Shown in pieces: positions 10,331 to 20,953 of a DNA stretch of 64,000 nt (the stretch's first letter is position 1; every line of letters begins with the position of its first letter). Under the pieces are notes generated by a model, which made no database searches, had not been told where the DNA came from, and saw only the letters and a program-made list of their open reading frames with translations. The position numbers and the translations under genes were made by a program. Source of the stretch: Cricetomys ansorgei (lineage: Eukaryota > Chordata > Mammalia > Rodentia > Nesomyidae); the NCBI GenBank assembly GCA_026225945.1, contig JAMJFZ010002575.1, forward strand, positions 1,488,001 to 1,552,000. Direction: 5' to 3'.

Positions 10331-11576
10331 ATAAAATGATTGCTAATGAAAAATAATAACTAATAAAAATAATAAACCAGGAGAACTTTGATATTATCTT
10401 TTGGAGGCTGACTATGGCAGTCTTAGAGACTCCTTCCTACTCATGTGCGTATCATGAGAAGTAGTTGTGAGGAACCTAGCTGGTCGATCACCTGTAGCTG
10501 ATGCTTCTGCTGTTATACCATAATGCTCATTAGAGGGTCAGTTTACTCTGATAGGACCCATACAGTGGTTAAGTATGGTGGGTGCACTGCATTAGGCCTT
10601 ACTACTTCTGTCTAGCATAGGTCTGTCCTGATAGGGAGTCATTGTAAAGACTTCCTGTCGTTCTGCACAAGATGTTTTAGAACTGCCATCTAAATCTGAG
10701 ATTTCTATACCATACTTTTATTTTTATCATATTTTTAGGTGCTGGAGTTTTATACTGGTCCAAAGACTACATCCATTATTCCTCTTCCGTTTCATTTCTT
10801 TCCTTACAAGTGCTTAGCATATCTTGTTAGTGCGATCATTTTGGTATCTCCTTCCATGGAGATATTGTTGTTGACCAGATGAGGCTATGATGGCATGACT
10901 TAAGGCTGCAGAGCTAATGTTGTGAATGTCAGTTTTTCAATGTGTTCAGGGAAGATGTTTCTCAGTGGGCATGTCCTCAACGGACAATATTTTATGGATA
11001 GCTTTTGTGTTCATATGAAGATATGATATTTGAAAAGTTCTAAACAATGGCTTATAACAGTATGCTTAAAAGATAATAGTATCAGTTAAGAAATTTAATA
11101 GGATCTTAATAAAATTATTGCATCCAATGGAGACATAAGTGTTTATATATGTTTTAATATTGATTTCATTACTGTAATGTGTTTAAAATTGTATTTCTCA
11201 AACAGAGCCTGAGTACTTACTGGCTTCCTCCTTTCTTTTGTCTATATACATCACAATACCTCAATTAAATAAAAAAGGCTTACCCGTTTCTTATTTGATT
11301 ATTCTGTGAAACACAAATTTTAAATAAGTACAGATAACGCTCCCATAAAGACAGAAATGAGTGTACTGCATGTATGTTTATAAACCCTCAGTACTTAACC
11401 AAAAATGAAAGTGAACTACTCACATGTATGACACTTGCATGTTCTGAGACTCATGTTCAGGCAGCGTAGATTGATAAAGAATAATCAATTAAAAGGCTGT
11501 CTCAGTTGTGTGAAGTGAATAGGTCACTGTGAAGCTTCCAGTTTTGACCTGACAAGTCAAACACATTGTAGAAGTT
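10331..11576. other. Type A arm, unassigned non-coding DNA
   Basis: It aligns in part with about 56900-57690 (for example the block around 11070-11130 with 57215-57270) but is more diverged than the A-arm sequence downstream of element E. No gene is recognised. Confidence 0.5.
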
Positions 11577-13618
11577 AATTTTTAGTTGTTTAAAATAACT
11601 GGTTTTGTGTATTGTTGGAAAAAGAAATGCACAGCTCTTGGCATTTTTGTATTGTTGGCAGGTGTTAGATTTATGTGGGTGTTGTTTAATTGCTAATCTG
11701 CATGTGCTATCAGTAGAATACCTGAGAAGTTCTGAATCAAAAAAAATCTGAGTTCAGATGCTTGGGGTTCCACTGTCCAGGGTGGCACTGGCCAGCATGG
11801 TGGTTCCCTTACTGAGATCTGGCATGGTTTGCAGTTATGAATGTGCCTCCATGTCTTCCTTGGTAAGCCGCCACATAGGTGTACAGCTATAAATGGTATA
11901 CAACATGGGGCAGGTCTTCACACATGGTAATCAACCATGGAGACAGGGAAGAAGAGAAAGACACTCCAGACCTGGGAAGAATCAGGTAAAGTATGCTCAG
12001 GGAAGTTGCCTGAGGACAGAGATTAAGGTATTATTTGAAGACTCCTGAAGGAAGGGGAGAAAGTGAAAAAAATAAGCCTCTATGAAGAGAAAAGACTGTG
12101 AAATTAAAAAATAAATGAAGAATAAAGTTCTGAGGTTCGAGCCAGAGAATGGAGGCCCTTAGAGATAAAGAATTTAGTTGTGAACAGGAAAGAGCAAAAC
12201 TTTTACTGCTTTTCCCGATCATGGAGTTGATGCTCCCTCCCATTGCTGGTGGTAGTGAACTGTTTCAAAAACTAAGTTTGTGAAAGCTCAAGATGTTGTG
12301 TCTATAAAGAAGGATGTATGTTTACCCATAATGTTGGTCAAATAGAATGCTAAACTGCCAGAATATTTCAAGTGGAGACTCTTCTCATAGGTCCTGGACC
12401 CACTACTGTTGTGGAAGCTGCAGCTTGGAGTAAAAATAAAAAGCTGCTTAGATAAACCTACCAGTTTTTTTTTTCCAAACCCATCTAAGAGAAAGACAAG
12501 TGGTCCAGGCACTGGTGATGGTGATGAGAACTTCATCTATGGGGGGACCTTTACTTCAGGCCAAGTGACCAGTTATTTTTCTAGCAAACCAGACTGTATC
12601 TTAAAACCTGGAAAGTCTTTCTGTAGGGTCAGCACACAGAAGCTGACTAGAATAGCCAAGGTTGTATATCATGCTGGCAGCAGCACTTGGTACTGGAGGA
12701 GTAAACCCAGGTGGTGCTGATTTTGAAGGCATAAAGAGGTTATGGAGATCAACTGAAGCTTGGCACTGTAAGAGGCCAGGAGAGGCCGTTGGTAAGGTGC
12801 AGCCAAAGTAGCAGTAAAGGCCCAGATTGAAGGGGTCATGCAGAGAAGTTGAAGCTTGGCACCACAAAAAGAGCCCAGGAGAGGAGGCGATTGTTGAAAG
12901 TGCAGCCCAGTAGCAGCAAGGGACCCCAGCAGTTTTAAAGATGCCAGTACTATGAGAATTGATGCAAGAACAGCATCAGTGGTGAAGTGTGAGCCAACCA
13001 GAACCTGGAGGACAAGCTGTGTGTGCTGCAGAGGGTAGAGCCAGAGAAGTGATCCAAGCCCTTTGGAGAAGCTGAAATGATTGTGAGATGATTCCAGATA
13101 TTAGACATTGATAATGTTTTTTTCTTTTTGTCCAAAAACAAACAAAAAGTTTGATAGATGTTTGGTTTCATTTGGTCCTGTGAATTAGCATCTCTTGTGC
13201 TTGTTCCTCTTGTAAATGGTTTTGCTGGTGTAGTGTTAAATTGTGTTGTAAATATAAAACATTTTTTTTATATATAGAAAAGGGAAATATGGAAGTTCAT
13301 TTTTAGTTGTGTTTAAACTAATTGTTTTTGTGCACTACTGGAAAAAGGAATGCATAGGCCTTGGCATTTTGTGTTGTCTGCAGGTACTGGATTTATGTGG
13401 GTGTTGTTTAATTGCTAATGATCTGCATGTGCTATCAGTAGAATATCTGAGGAGTTTTGAATCAATAAAGCACCTGAGCTCAGATGCTCCGGGTTCTACT
13501 GTCCAGTCTAACACTGGCCAGGATGGTGGTTTCCTATGCTGAGGTCTGGTAGGGTTTATAGTTATGGATATGCCTCTGTGTCTTCCTTGGTGAGCTGCCC
13601 AATAGGTGTAGGGCTACA
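11577..13618 (+). mobile_element. Element E copy A1: non-coding class II ERV with two LTRs
   Basis: The 5' LTR is 11577-11891 (TGTAGAAGTT start), followed by spacer AA, the primer site 11894-11911, about 1.38 kb of interior, a purine tract agaaaagggaaa at 13276-13287 and the 3' LTR 13288-13618 with AATAAA near 13464. No gag, pro, pol or env is recognisable. The interior has a tandem duplication of about 96 bp (units starting near 12754 and 12850). A 103-codon frame at 12409-12720 also occurs in copy A2 (58736-59035) and, in part, in B1 (27545-27727, - strand), so a stretch of old coding origin is possible. No 6-bp target duplication matches at the two ends. Confidence 0.75.
11894..11911 (+). 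promoter_or_regulatory. Element E primer binding site, tRNA-Lys1,2-like
   Basis: Reads TGGTATACAACATGGGGC. It matches a tRNA-Lys1,2-type site at 13 of 18 positions, and most mismatches are transitions, two at CpGs. The element E copy near 42900 (- strand) keeps the CAACGTGGGG core. This supports a class II, betaretrovirus-like origin. Confidence 0.6.
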
Positions 13619-14560
13619 CGAATGGACTCAATTTTAATGTTTAATCGTTGTGGATGTACTTAGAAGAGGACGAGGGGTTAAGCCATTCAAGGTTTCAGGG
13701 AAGAGGAATATGTTTTAATAACATCAATAAGTTGCAGCTCTAAATTGATAGACGAATATACTCGAGATGTCTTCATGAAGAAATGGTAAGAGTGTGAGGT
13801 GATAGACATGTTTAGTCACTGCCAAATGCACAGCTATGTAATACCACCTCACTGTACCTTATAAGTACATCTTTTGTCAATTAAGAATAAAAATTGAAAA
13901 GCCATTACTTTTGCATGTATATATTTGGTGTCATTGTTCTTTTAAAGGAAATGAAGTTTTTAATCATTCACAGATCAAGTTTTTCAAACAGCTGTTTTAC
14001 CTGTAGAGCTTGATAGCACAAATTATAGTCAGACAGAAGTATATTAAAAAAAGAAATAATGGATACATTTTATTTGGGAATGATATCTAGTATGTAAAAA
14101 AACATTTTATCTCTTTGGGAAGGATACTTTTGAATTTTAATAATGTATATGTGATATAACATGAATATGCCAATACTTTGATTTCATTGCTGAATAGAAA
14201 GCAGTTTCTGGTGGTTTGTGAGTAATTATAAATATATATTTAGAGAAAACAAGGTCATAAAATAAATCTATGTATGATATTTTGTAGTTTTAACTGTTTT
14301 GTGGGTAGTTCTCAACCACCTAGATCCGAATACCAGCGACAAAAGTTTTTATGTATTTTAGACAGTTTAGTGGTGCTGCTACAGAACAACAAACACTCAG
14401 GAGCCTTTCTGTGTAGCTAGTCATCTCTTAGGTAGATGTCTTTAGCTGCTTTCAAGGTTTTCCCTAATTGCACACCACCTGCAGTACCTTGAAGGTGGCC
14501 CAGGCATCTCTGAAGCTCTGCTCCATTATTTTTATTATAGTTTTTTCCCCCTATATTTCA
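13619..14560. other. Type A arm downstream of element E, non-coding
   Basis: Near-identical to 59940-60890. It holds no recognisable gene. A part (about 13660-13870) also has a diverged third copy at 57880-58100. Confidence 0.6.
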
Positions 14561-14576
14561 TTTGAGCAGTGTCAGG

Positions 14577-14666
14577 TTTTTCTTTTCTTCTTCTTCTTCT
14601 CCTCCTCCTCCTCCTCCTCCTCCTTCTTCTTCTTCTCCTTCTCCTTCTCCTTCTTCTTCTTCTTCA
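14577..14666 (+). repeat. (TTC)n/(TCC)n polypyrimidine microsatellite
   Basis: Blocks of TTC, TCC and CTTCTC units. The paralogous locus at about 60908-60945 keeps only a short cttcttcttgttcttcttc, so length differs strongly between otherwise near-identical copies. Serine- and proline-rich frames here are artefacts. Confidence 0.95.
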
Positions 14667-15214
14667 AGATTACTCAGTTTTCTTACATTGTCTCATGTGA
14701 TGTTAATCCCATTTAGTGCATTAAAAATAAGATTTGAATTCATCTTATTTTAATGACAAATACTTGAAGAGAGTACAGAGACATTTAGTTAAATTATGGT
14801 TTTTATAATTCTGAAAATATAGTCCAATATGAAGCTTTTTGTGGTGAATTAGCACTGACTGATAAGGTTGAACATGTAAGCTTGTAAGGAGTCAAGAGTG
14901 AATGAAAGATGAAGATCCGTGTATTTTAGTGTAGGGTTTACCATTTGATTTGCTTTTATAATTGATTAGATTAATGTGACTAATGCAAATGGAAGAAAGC
15001 AAGAGACGAGAGAGTTTGGTATATAAAGAAAACTTGGATTCTATTTATATTCATGCCATGTCCATCTACATGGACATCAATAGTATAAAATTTGAATGGC
15101 CTTCACCGTAAGGTCTCAGTTAGGGTTTGACAGAAAGCTCTACTTGCAATAATAATTGATATAATGTAAACAAGGCATATTTTAGGTTCTTTTTAACATA
15201 ATACTTTTACTAAT
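14667..15214. other. Type A arm, non-coding
   Basis: Near-identical to 60946-61490, with no coding or RNA gene signal seen. Confidence 0.5.
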
Positions 15215-15560
15215 CATTAAAGAATACCATACAATGTACTGTGATCATATTCACCTCTGTCTCCTCCCTCAACTCCTTAGATCAAGATATATCTGTTACC
15301 TTCCTATCCTCTTCCAACTTCATGTGCTTTTGATTTTATTTTTTTATGTTTTAAACAACTCACCTAGTCTCATTTTTGTTGCCCACACACTCATGGATGT
15401 GAGTTTATGATTTGAGAATGATTGGCTTAACAGGGGTTCTTCATTAAAGAAAGGTGTCTCTCTCCTCACTTGGAGCTATGAACTCTCCTTAGTTCCTCAG
15501 TTAGGGGTGCAGGTTCATGAGCTCCTCTCAGCTCCATATTTAATGTTCTTAAATAACCTG
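15215..15560 (-). repeat. L1 3' UTR fragment
   Basis: The + strand reads gtgatcatattcacc, tcctccctcaactcctt and further Lx-type 3' UTR sequence in antisense. It is duplicated at 61495-61830. Confidence 0.65.
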
Positions 15561-15589
15561 ATAAGGCTGCTGTGGTAGGCAGAGTCAGT

Positions 15590-15816
15590 TTTCTTCAGAG
15601 AAGTAGCCCTGTGAGCATGCCTATGCTCCAGCGGAGAGCCCTAACCCATGAACATACAAGCAGCACCGATTTGACTCAATGAGTCATAAGATGAGGACAT
15701 GAACCTGAGTAGGGAATGTGCCTTATGGGCTCTAAGAGGAGTTGAAAGAGAATGCAAATTGATATAAACAAGACATATTGAGTACTTGTATGAATTTCTC
15801 AAAGAATATGGGGAGA
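15590..15816 (+). repeat. L1 3' UTR terminus
   Basis: Includes catgaacatacaagcagcac, a purine-rich stretch and the terminal tatgaatttctcaaagaat, as at the end of rodent L1s. It is duplicated at 61860-62096, where a solo LTR follows. Confidence 0.65.
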
Positions 15817-15829
15817 GAGGGACACCAAA

Positions 15830-16250
15830 AATGTAAACCTTTTTAAAAAGCTGTTTGGAAACCTTCTACCATAGAAGCTTCTTCACACATGTGAAAGGAA
15901 TTTAAATGGAGTCGCCATATAATGGGGGACACAATACCTCAACTACACATTTTATGCCACCAACTAAACACTTCAGTGCCAATAATGCGTTATGCCTTTT
16001 TGATTTGTTGGCTAAAAGGGACTCCCATAGACTGGCCTCCAAACATCAAAGGCTATTGCCAAAGCTGTTATTGATTTCCCTCAACAACCTGACAGTAAGG
16101 CCTTATTGCTGACACCAGTCAATGTCATTGAACATGGAGAAATCCAGCTGGTGCCCAGCTAGAAGCTTCACTCTTACTAACTAGCATTCATAGTGCTGGA
16201 AGGTGCTTTGCATGCTACTGGAGGAGAGAAATAAAAAAGAAAATCAAATT
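15830..16250 (+). repeat. L1 3' UTR-like segment shared by all units
   Basis: Contains ttgttggctaaaaggg and aggccttattgctgaca, typical of older rodent L1 3' UTRs. Diverged copies lie at about 29920-30300, 44420-44810 and 62730-63120, which links A and B arms to one ancestral unit. Confidence 0.55.
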
Positions 16251-16449
16251 GAAATTAACCAAAGAAAAGCATTGTCATCATTTCAAATAGAACATATTTT
16301 AATTAATCCCCAAGTTCTAATCATTGTGGGACTCCAAGGAATCTGTCTTTTGGGGCACAGTTCAAGTTTTCCCTAAGGAATTTTTGGTTCTTCAGTAATT
16401 TTTGAGAGTTGTGAATAATTGAGATTCCATTTAGCAGTTGCAGTATTTC

Positions 16450-16960
16450 TTTTTATCTTTTAAAATTAGTTCACTTTTCTTCTCTCTTATAATACAACCT
16501 GACACCCTTTCTCCCCTCCTTCTACTCCTTCCTGTTCTCCCCATCTCCCCTCTCCCCAAATCTCTCCCCCTTCTTTCCCTGAAAAAAACAGTCCTCCCAG
16601 GGTTGCTGCTCAAACAGGGCACAACAAGATGGAACAAGACCAGGCACTGATCCCTATATTAAGGGTGGACAACCCAAGGGGAGGAAAAGGGTTCCAAGAG
16701 CAGGCAAAAGTGTCAGATACATCCCACCCCTCTGCCCCGACCAAACACACACTATAGTCTCTAGTCAGTAGGAACTCCACAAGACCACCAAAACAGACAA
16801 ACACAAGACGTATAGAGATGACCCTGCAGGTTCTATGTCTGCTGCTTCAGGTTCTGTGGGCCCCCAAGAGTGTTGGTCAGTTGACTGTATGGTGTTTGTT
16901 CTCCTGATGTGACCCCTCTGGTCCCTGCAATCTCTCCTCCACCTCTTCTGAGGGGTTCCT
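16450..16960 (-). repeat. L1 (Lx-type) 3' UTR
   Basis: The reverse complement reads through cacttttgcctgctcttgga and cttgttccatcttgttgtgc to a G-rich end, a well-known rodent L1 3' UTR. The 3' end is at the low coordinate. It is duplicated at 63350-63890. Frames at 16431-16804 are by-products. Confidence 0.8.
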
Positions 16961-17600
16961 GAACTCTATAGGATGTTTAACTCTGGGCCTGAGCATCTGT
17001 CCTTTTCTGGGAGACAGTGTTTCCCCTTTCACCACAAAATATCAACTAAAAACTCACAGTCAGTGCAGGTGTAGTTCCAAGATAGTGGTGGCAGTCGTGT
17101 GTGTCTCTGGGCTGGGTCACCGGTAGGTGGGCCACAAGTGGTGCCCATGGTGAGGAGTGCTCTGCTTGTATGTGGAAGGCCCTTGCCTACTCCTGGCCTT
17201 GCCTGGGGTGGGAGTGAGCATGCGCAAAGTCTTCCAGAAGACTTCCTGAAGTTGTGACACAGAGAGCAAAAGAAACTCGAGTTCATTGCCTACCCCCATC
17301 TCCTCATCAGGACCCAGCCCTTCCCTTGGGGAAATGGTAACCATATGTTCTTCCACAACCCTCATGTGAACCCATGTCTGACTGGCTTTGAAGACAAGTA
17401 AAGAGAATCTGGACCTTGCCCCAGGCAACAAGGGACCACAGTGCTCGTTGGGAGCATACTCTTTGTGTAATTCACAAAAGCACATGGGACATTAAGCTTA
17501 TCTTTCCTTGTATCCCATGGTGACTATTATACCAATCTTCTATCCCTTCGCTTTTTTAAGATGAGATAGATGGCTTAAATAAGTAATTTAAACTTAGACT
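16961..17600. other. GC-richer unassigned segment with a 122-codon open frame on the - strand
   Basis: This stretch is richer in G+C than its surroundings. A 122-codon frame without a recognised domain runs on the - strand at 17117-17485. The start of the segment recurs at the right window edge (63930-64000). I cannot tell whether it is L1-linked, an LTR or a processed pseudogene. Confidence 0.3.
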
Positions 17601-17639
17601 GTTTATGGAAAAACAAACAAGCTCAGAGCCAGAATGGGC

Positions 17640-19170
17640 TACCATTTTTGGAGTTGTTTGCTTGCTGTGTCCCATAGACTCTCCCCTCCCCAATATTATG
17701 GGCTAATGACAGTGTTCTTGATTTTGTCCAGAACCTGATGGTTAGACCCTATTGCAGAAGACACCACATATTCAAGTCATCATATGTCATAATAAACCTT
17801 GTATCTACCTAGATACAGAAAACTAGTGGCATCTGTACTGCCTAACTTATTTTATTTAAACATTTCTGTCTCTATATATAATTTTTGTGCTCTTTTCTTT
17901 TATTCTTTGGTAATTTTATACATGAGTAAAATGCATTTAGATCATATCCACCTACATTCAATTCCAAACTCCAAACCACTACCTTTAATATGCAGACCTT
18001 AAAAGGAGCTATGTTAATTCTACTCATATTATATAAACTCATCATAAACACTCATTTCTTTCAGCATTATTCAAAGACAGGTGGGAACGGAATCCTTCCT
18101 GAATAGATGTTTCAATCCTTCTGTGTAGTTAAAGGGTGAGGGTTAGTGTGTATCATTATTTGAAAGTATGTCATCTCTTGTGTAAGAAGGTGGGAGCTGA
18201 ATGTAGTATTGTCTAGCTTTTATAGTGTTAAAAGTCTATACATAGTATCAGAGGAGAAAAGAAATAATCAGCTTACCCAGCTGTGAACTGTGAGAGCTAC
18301 AGAAATGACTGAACTGGTATAGCATACCCACTGAGGAAATGTTGGCATTAGTGTTGTAGGAATAACCAACCACTTTCTGGTTGGATTTCAGGATTGCTCC
18401 ACAGAGGAGGAAAATATTTCTAACATGGTTCTTGGGGTCAACTACCTGAGGCTAGATGGGTGTTAGGCCCTGTGGAAGTATCTATGACTATTATTCTGCT
18501 CTGCATATGATATATGCATAAACTGGCTACTAATGACTTTTTTAATATTCATAGATTAGTTCACTTATCATCCTTCATCAGAGATGCATCTTGTAGCAGT
18601 AGATGGTGATTAACATAGATGCCTCCAGTTGGTCAACAGGTAGAGAGTAGGACTGGGAGTGCTCAGTCCTAAACAGGAACTTTACATTGTACCCCTTTCC
18701 AAGTCTCAGGGAAGTAGGGGTAGAAAGAATGTAAGAGCCAGAAGTGATAGATGACTACACTCAAAGAATGTGTTCAGGACTCAACAGGGTAACTGGAAAA
18801 TGAACTCACAGTGGTTACAAAAGCATGCATAAGACCCATGTAAAATCAAGCTTGACAAAACCCAAGCATGGAAAGAGGAGCTGTTCATGAATGCCCGTAC
18901 CACTGGGGAACAATTGCCAGTTACTGAGAGACATGGTTATAAGGATGCAGTCCTTGAAAGGTTTCTTACACTCCAGTAGATTGCCCTACACTCATATATA
19001 TACTGGCTGTTCTCAGTAGACTCAGTGGCTTAAAATGGAAAAGAACAGATGAAGTTGGCAGGGAATCGTGCTAGGTGAAATCATAGGGGAGAGAATTGGA
19101 GGGAGAAGGATTCATGGGTGAACTTGATTAAAGCACATTGCATATGTGAATAAAAGCTTCAAAGAATAAT
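17640..19170 (+). repeat. L1 3' UTR upstream of OR2
   Basis: Sequence such as gcagtagatggtgattaac, actgggagtgctcagtccta and gaactcacagtggttac, ending in ttgattaaagcacattgcat and an A-rich tail, follows the rodent L1 3' UTR order. Copies precede OR3 (about 32090-33570) and OR4 (about 46560-48035), so the insertion predates the unit duplications. Confidence 0.7.
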
Positions 19171-19629
19171 AACAAAACAAAACTGCATAGCTCCAATAAG
19201 CTAAAGTAATTACTAGTGATCTATTTGTAAGTACCATGGCAACAAAGCCTGACCTCTAGGGAAAATACGAGGGAAACACAAGTTTTTCTATGTTTACTCA
19301 GGCTCCTGAGATCACACATTCATAAAACCCTCTTGGGTCTTTACCACATGGTTCTTGTGACATAAGTAGATGCTATTTACCAACCTCTAACTCCAGAGGA
19401 CATTCTGGGCAAAGTGACTTTCAGAAACGATGGTGTACAACTCATGGCCCCTCTGTCCTAAATTAATTTCCCTCACTATCAGAAATCCAAAGCTAGTAAT
19501 AACAGAACAGAAATTTTTTTTCCTGTGCTATATGCCTTTACAGCTCATCAGTGCTACTTGCACCTGGTCCTCTGTGAGAGCAGCAGAGAAGAGTCAGTAA
19601 GGTCACTAGCAAGGTTCCCACACACAAAG
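19171..19629 (+). promoter_or_regulatory. Putative OR2 promoter region and non-coding exon ending at 19629
   Basis: This block is conserved before OR2, OR3 and OR4. It ends in cacaaag followed by gtaagt, a perfect splice donor whose GT is at 19630-19631. OR genes usually have one or more short untranslated exons before a single coding exon. The exon start and transcription start cannot be placed from sequence, and I saw no clear TATA box or Olf/EBF site. Confidence 0.5.
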
Positions 19630-20006
19630 GTAAGTGTGGAACATGATGCATGCTTCTACTCCGAACTATCTCTGCCCAAGATAGTAAGTCTTTGATGTGC
19701 CTTGTCTCTTCTCTTTTGAGCTTACCACTGAGCATGGAGTAGGAGGTGTATTGTCAAGGTAGAGGTAGAAGAGAGATGCTGAAAAGCAAGAACCGTTAAA
19801 GGTGCCATTAATATTATTCTACAAAATGGCTTTCTATATATTTTTATTTCTGGATGTTAGCTTACATAAAGTGTAGAAAACAAAGGCATAGAGAAATGTG
19901 GGCTTGTATTTATCATTCCATTCTAGTTCTTAATCTCATTTTATTGGGATAGGTTGGAGAGGGCTGGGATTTCATTTTAATGTTGGCATTTGTTCTGTTC
20001 TCACAG
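19630..20006 (+). other. Putative 5' UTR intron of OR2
   Basis: GT at 19630-19631 in a perfect AAG/GTAAGT context, and AG at 20005-20006 after a pyrimidine-rich stretch (ttctgttctcacag). The length of 377 nt compares with 386 nt before OR3 and 388 nt before OR4. Confidence 0.55.
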
Positions 20007-20008
20007 AT

Positions 20009-20953
20009 ATGACCTGGGGAAGAATGGCCTCAGGCAATGAGTCTTCAGTGAAGGAGTTTATCCTGCTGGGCTTGACACAGCAACCAGAGCTCCAGCTGCC
20101 TCTCTTCTTCCTCTTCTTGGGAATCTATGTGGTCTCCATGGTGGGGAACCTGGGCTTGGTTGTTCTGATTGTTTTGAATCCTCACCTGCACACGCCCATG
20201 TACTACTTCCTCTTCCACCTGTCCTTCATTGATTTCTGCTACTCCTCTGTCATAACCCCCAAAATGCTGGTGAGTTTCCTGAAGCAGAACATCATCTCTC
20301 ATGCAGAGTGTATGACTCAGCTCTTTTTCTTCTGCTTCTTAGTTATTGATGAATGCTACATTTTGACAGCAATGGCCTATGACAGATATGCTGCCATCTG
20401 TAAGCCCCTGCTCTACAAGGTCACCATGTCCCATCAGGTCTGCCTCTTGATGATGGTGGGTGTGTATGTGATGGGGTTCATTGGTTCAATGGCCCACCTA
20501 GTTTGTATGCTTCGACTCGGTTTCTGTGATGGCAACATCATCAATCACTTTTTGTGTGAAATACTTCCTCTTCTGAAGCTCTCTTGCACAAGCACTGCCA
20601 TCAATGAGCTGGTGGTTTTCATTGTTGTGGGTGTCAATGTAACAGTGCCCAGCCTGACTATCTTTATATCTTACACCTTGATCCTTTCCAACATCCTTGG
20701 CATCCGTTCTGCAGAGGGCAGGTCAAAAGCTTTCAGTACCTGTGGCTCCCATGTAATAGCTGTTTCTTTTTTCTTTGGAGCTGCAGCCTTCATGTACCTT
20801 AAGCCTTCTAGTGCATCTGTGGATGAAGATAAAGTATCTACCATTTTTTATACCATCGTGGGCCCAATGCTGAACCCTTTCATCTATAGTATAAGGAATA
20901 AAGACGTCCACATTGCACTGAGAAAAACTTTGAAGAAAAGGATGTTTACCTAA
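20009..20953 (+). CDS. Olfactory receptor OR2, OR8-like, intact 314 aa
   Basis: Full-length class II odorant receptor: a plasma-membrane seven-helix GPCR expected in olfactory sensory neuron cilia, signalling through Golf and cAMP. Marks in order: N-glycosylation site N10-E-S, GN in TM1 (46-47), LHTPMYYF before TM2 (60-67), Cys101 at the top of TM3, [10 protein letters not shown] (122-131, Ala at 128 where most ORs have Val), loop-2 cysteines 173, 183 and 193, SY in TM5 (221-222), KAFSTC in TM6 (240-245) and PMLNPFIY in TM7 (286-293). The start is the first ATG, two bases after a splice acceptor. ATG at 20024 (Met6, better context, 309 aa) matches the usual OR8 start and may be the one used. 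Closest here is OR3. OR8 membership is from memory of family motifs. Confidence 0.95.
   Translation: MTWGRMASGNESSVKEFILLGLTQQPELQLPLFFLFLGIYVVSMVGNLGLVVLIVLNPHLHTPMYYFLFHLSFIDFCYSSVITPKMLVSFLKQNIISHAECMTQLFFFCFLVIDECYILTAMAYDRYAAICKPLLYKVTMSHQVCLLMMVGVYVMGFIGSMAHLVCMLRLGFCDGNIINHFLCEILPLLKLSCTSTAINELVVFIVVGVNVTVPSLTIFISYTLILSNILGIRSAEGRSKAFSTCGSHVIAVSFFFGAAAFMYLKPSSASVDEDKVSTIFYTIVGPMLNPFIYSIRNKDVHIALRKTLKKRMFT

Noticed and set aside
19318..19345. Possible Olf/EBF site (ccctcttggg) before OR2
   Set aside because: The spacing between half-sites is wrong for the EBF motif, so I do not call it.
20045..20302. Open frames antisense to OR2 (also 20723-20911, and the same in OR3 and OR4)
   Set aside because: Shadows of the conserved OR exon; they recur only because the exon is conserved.
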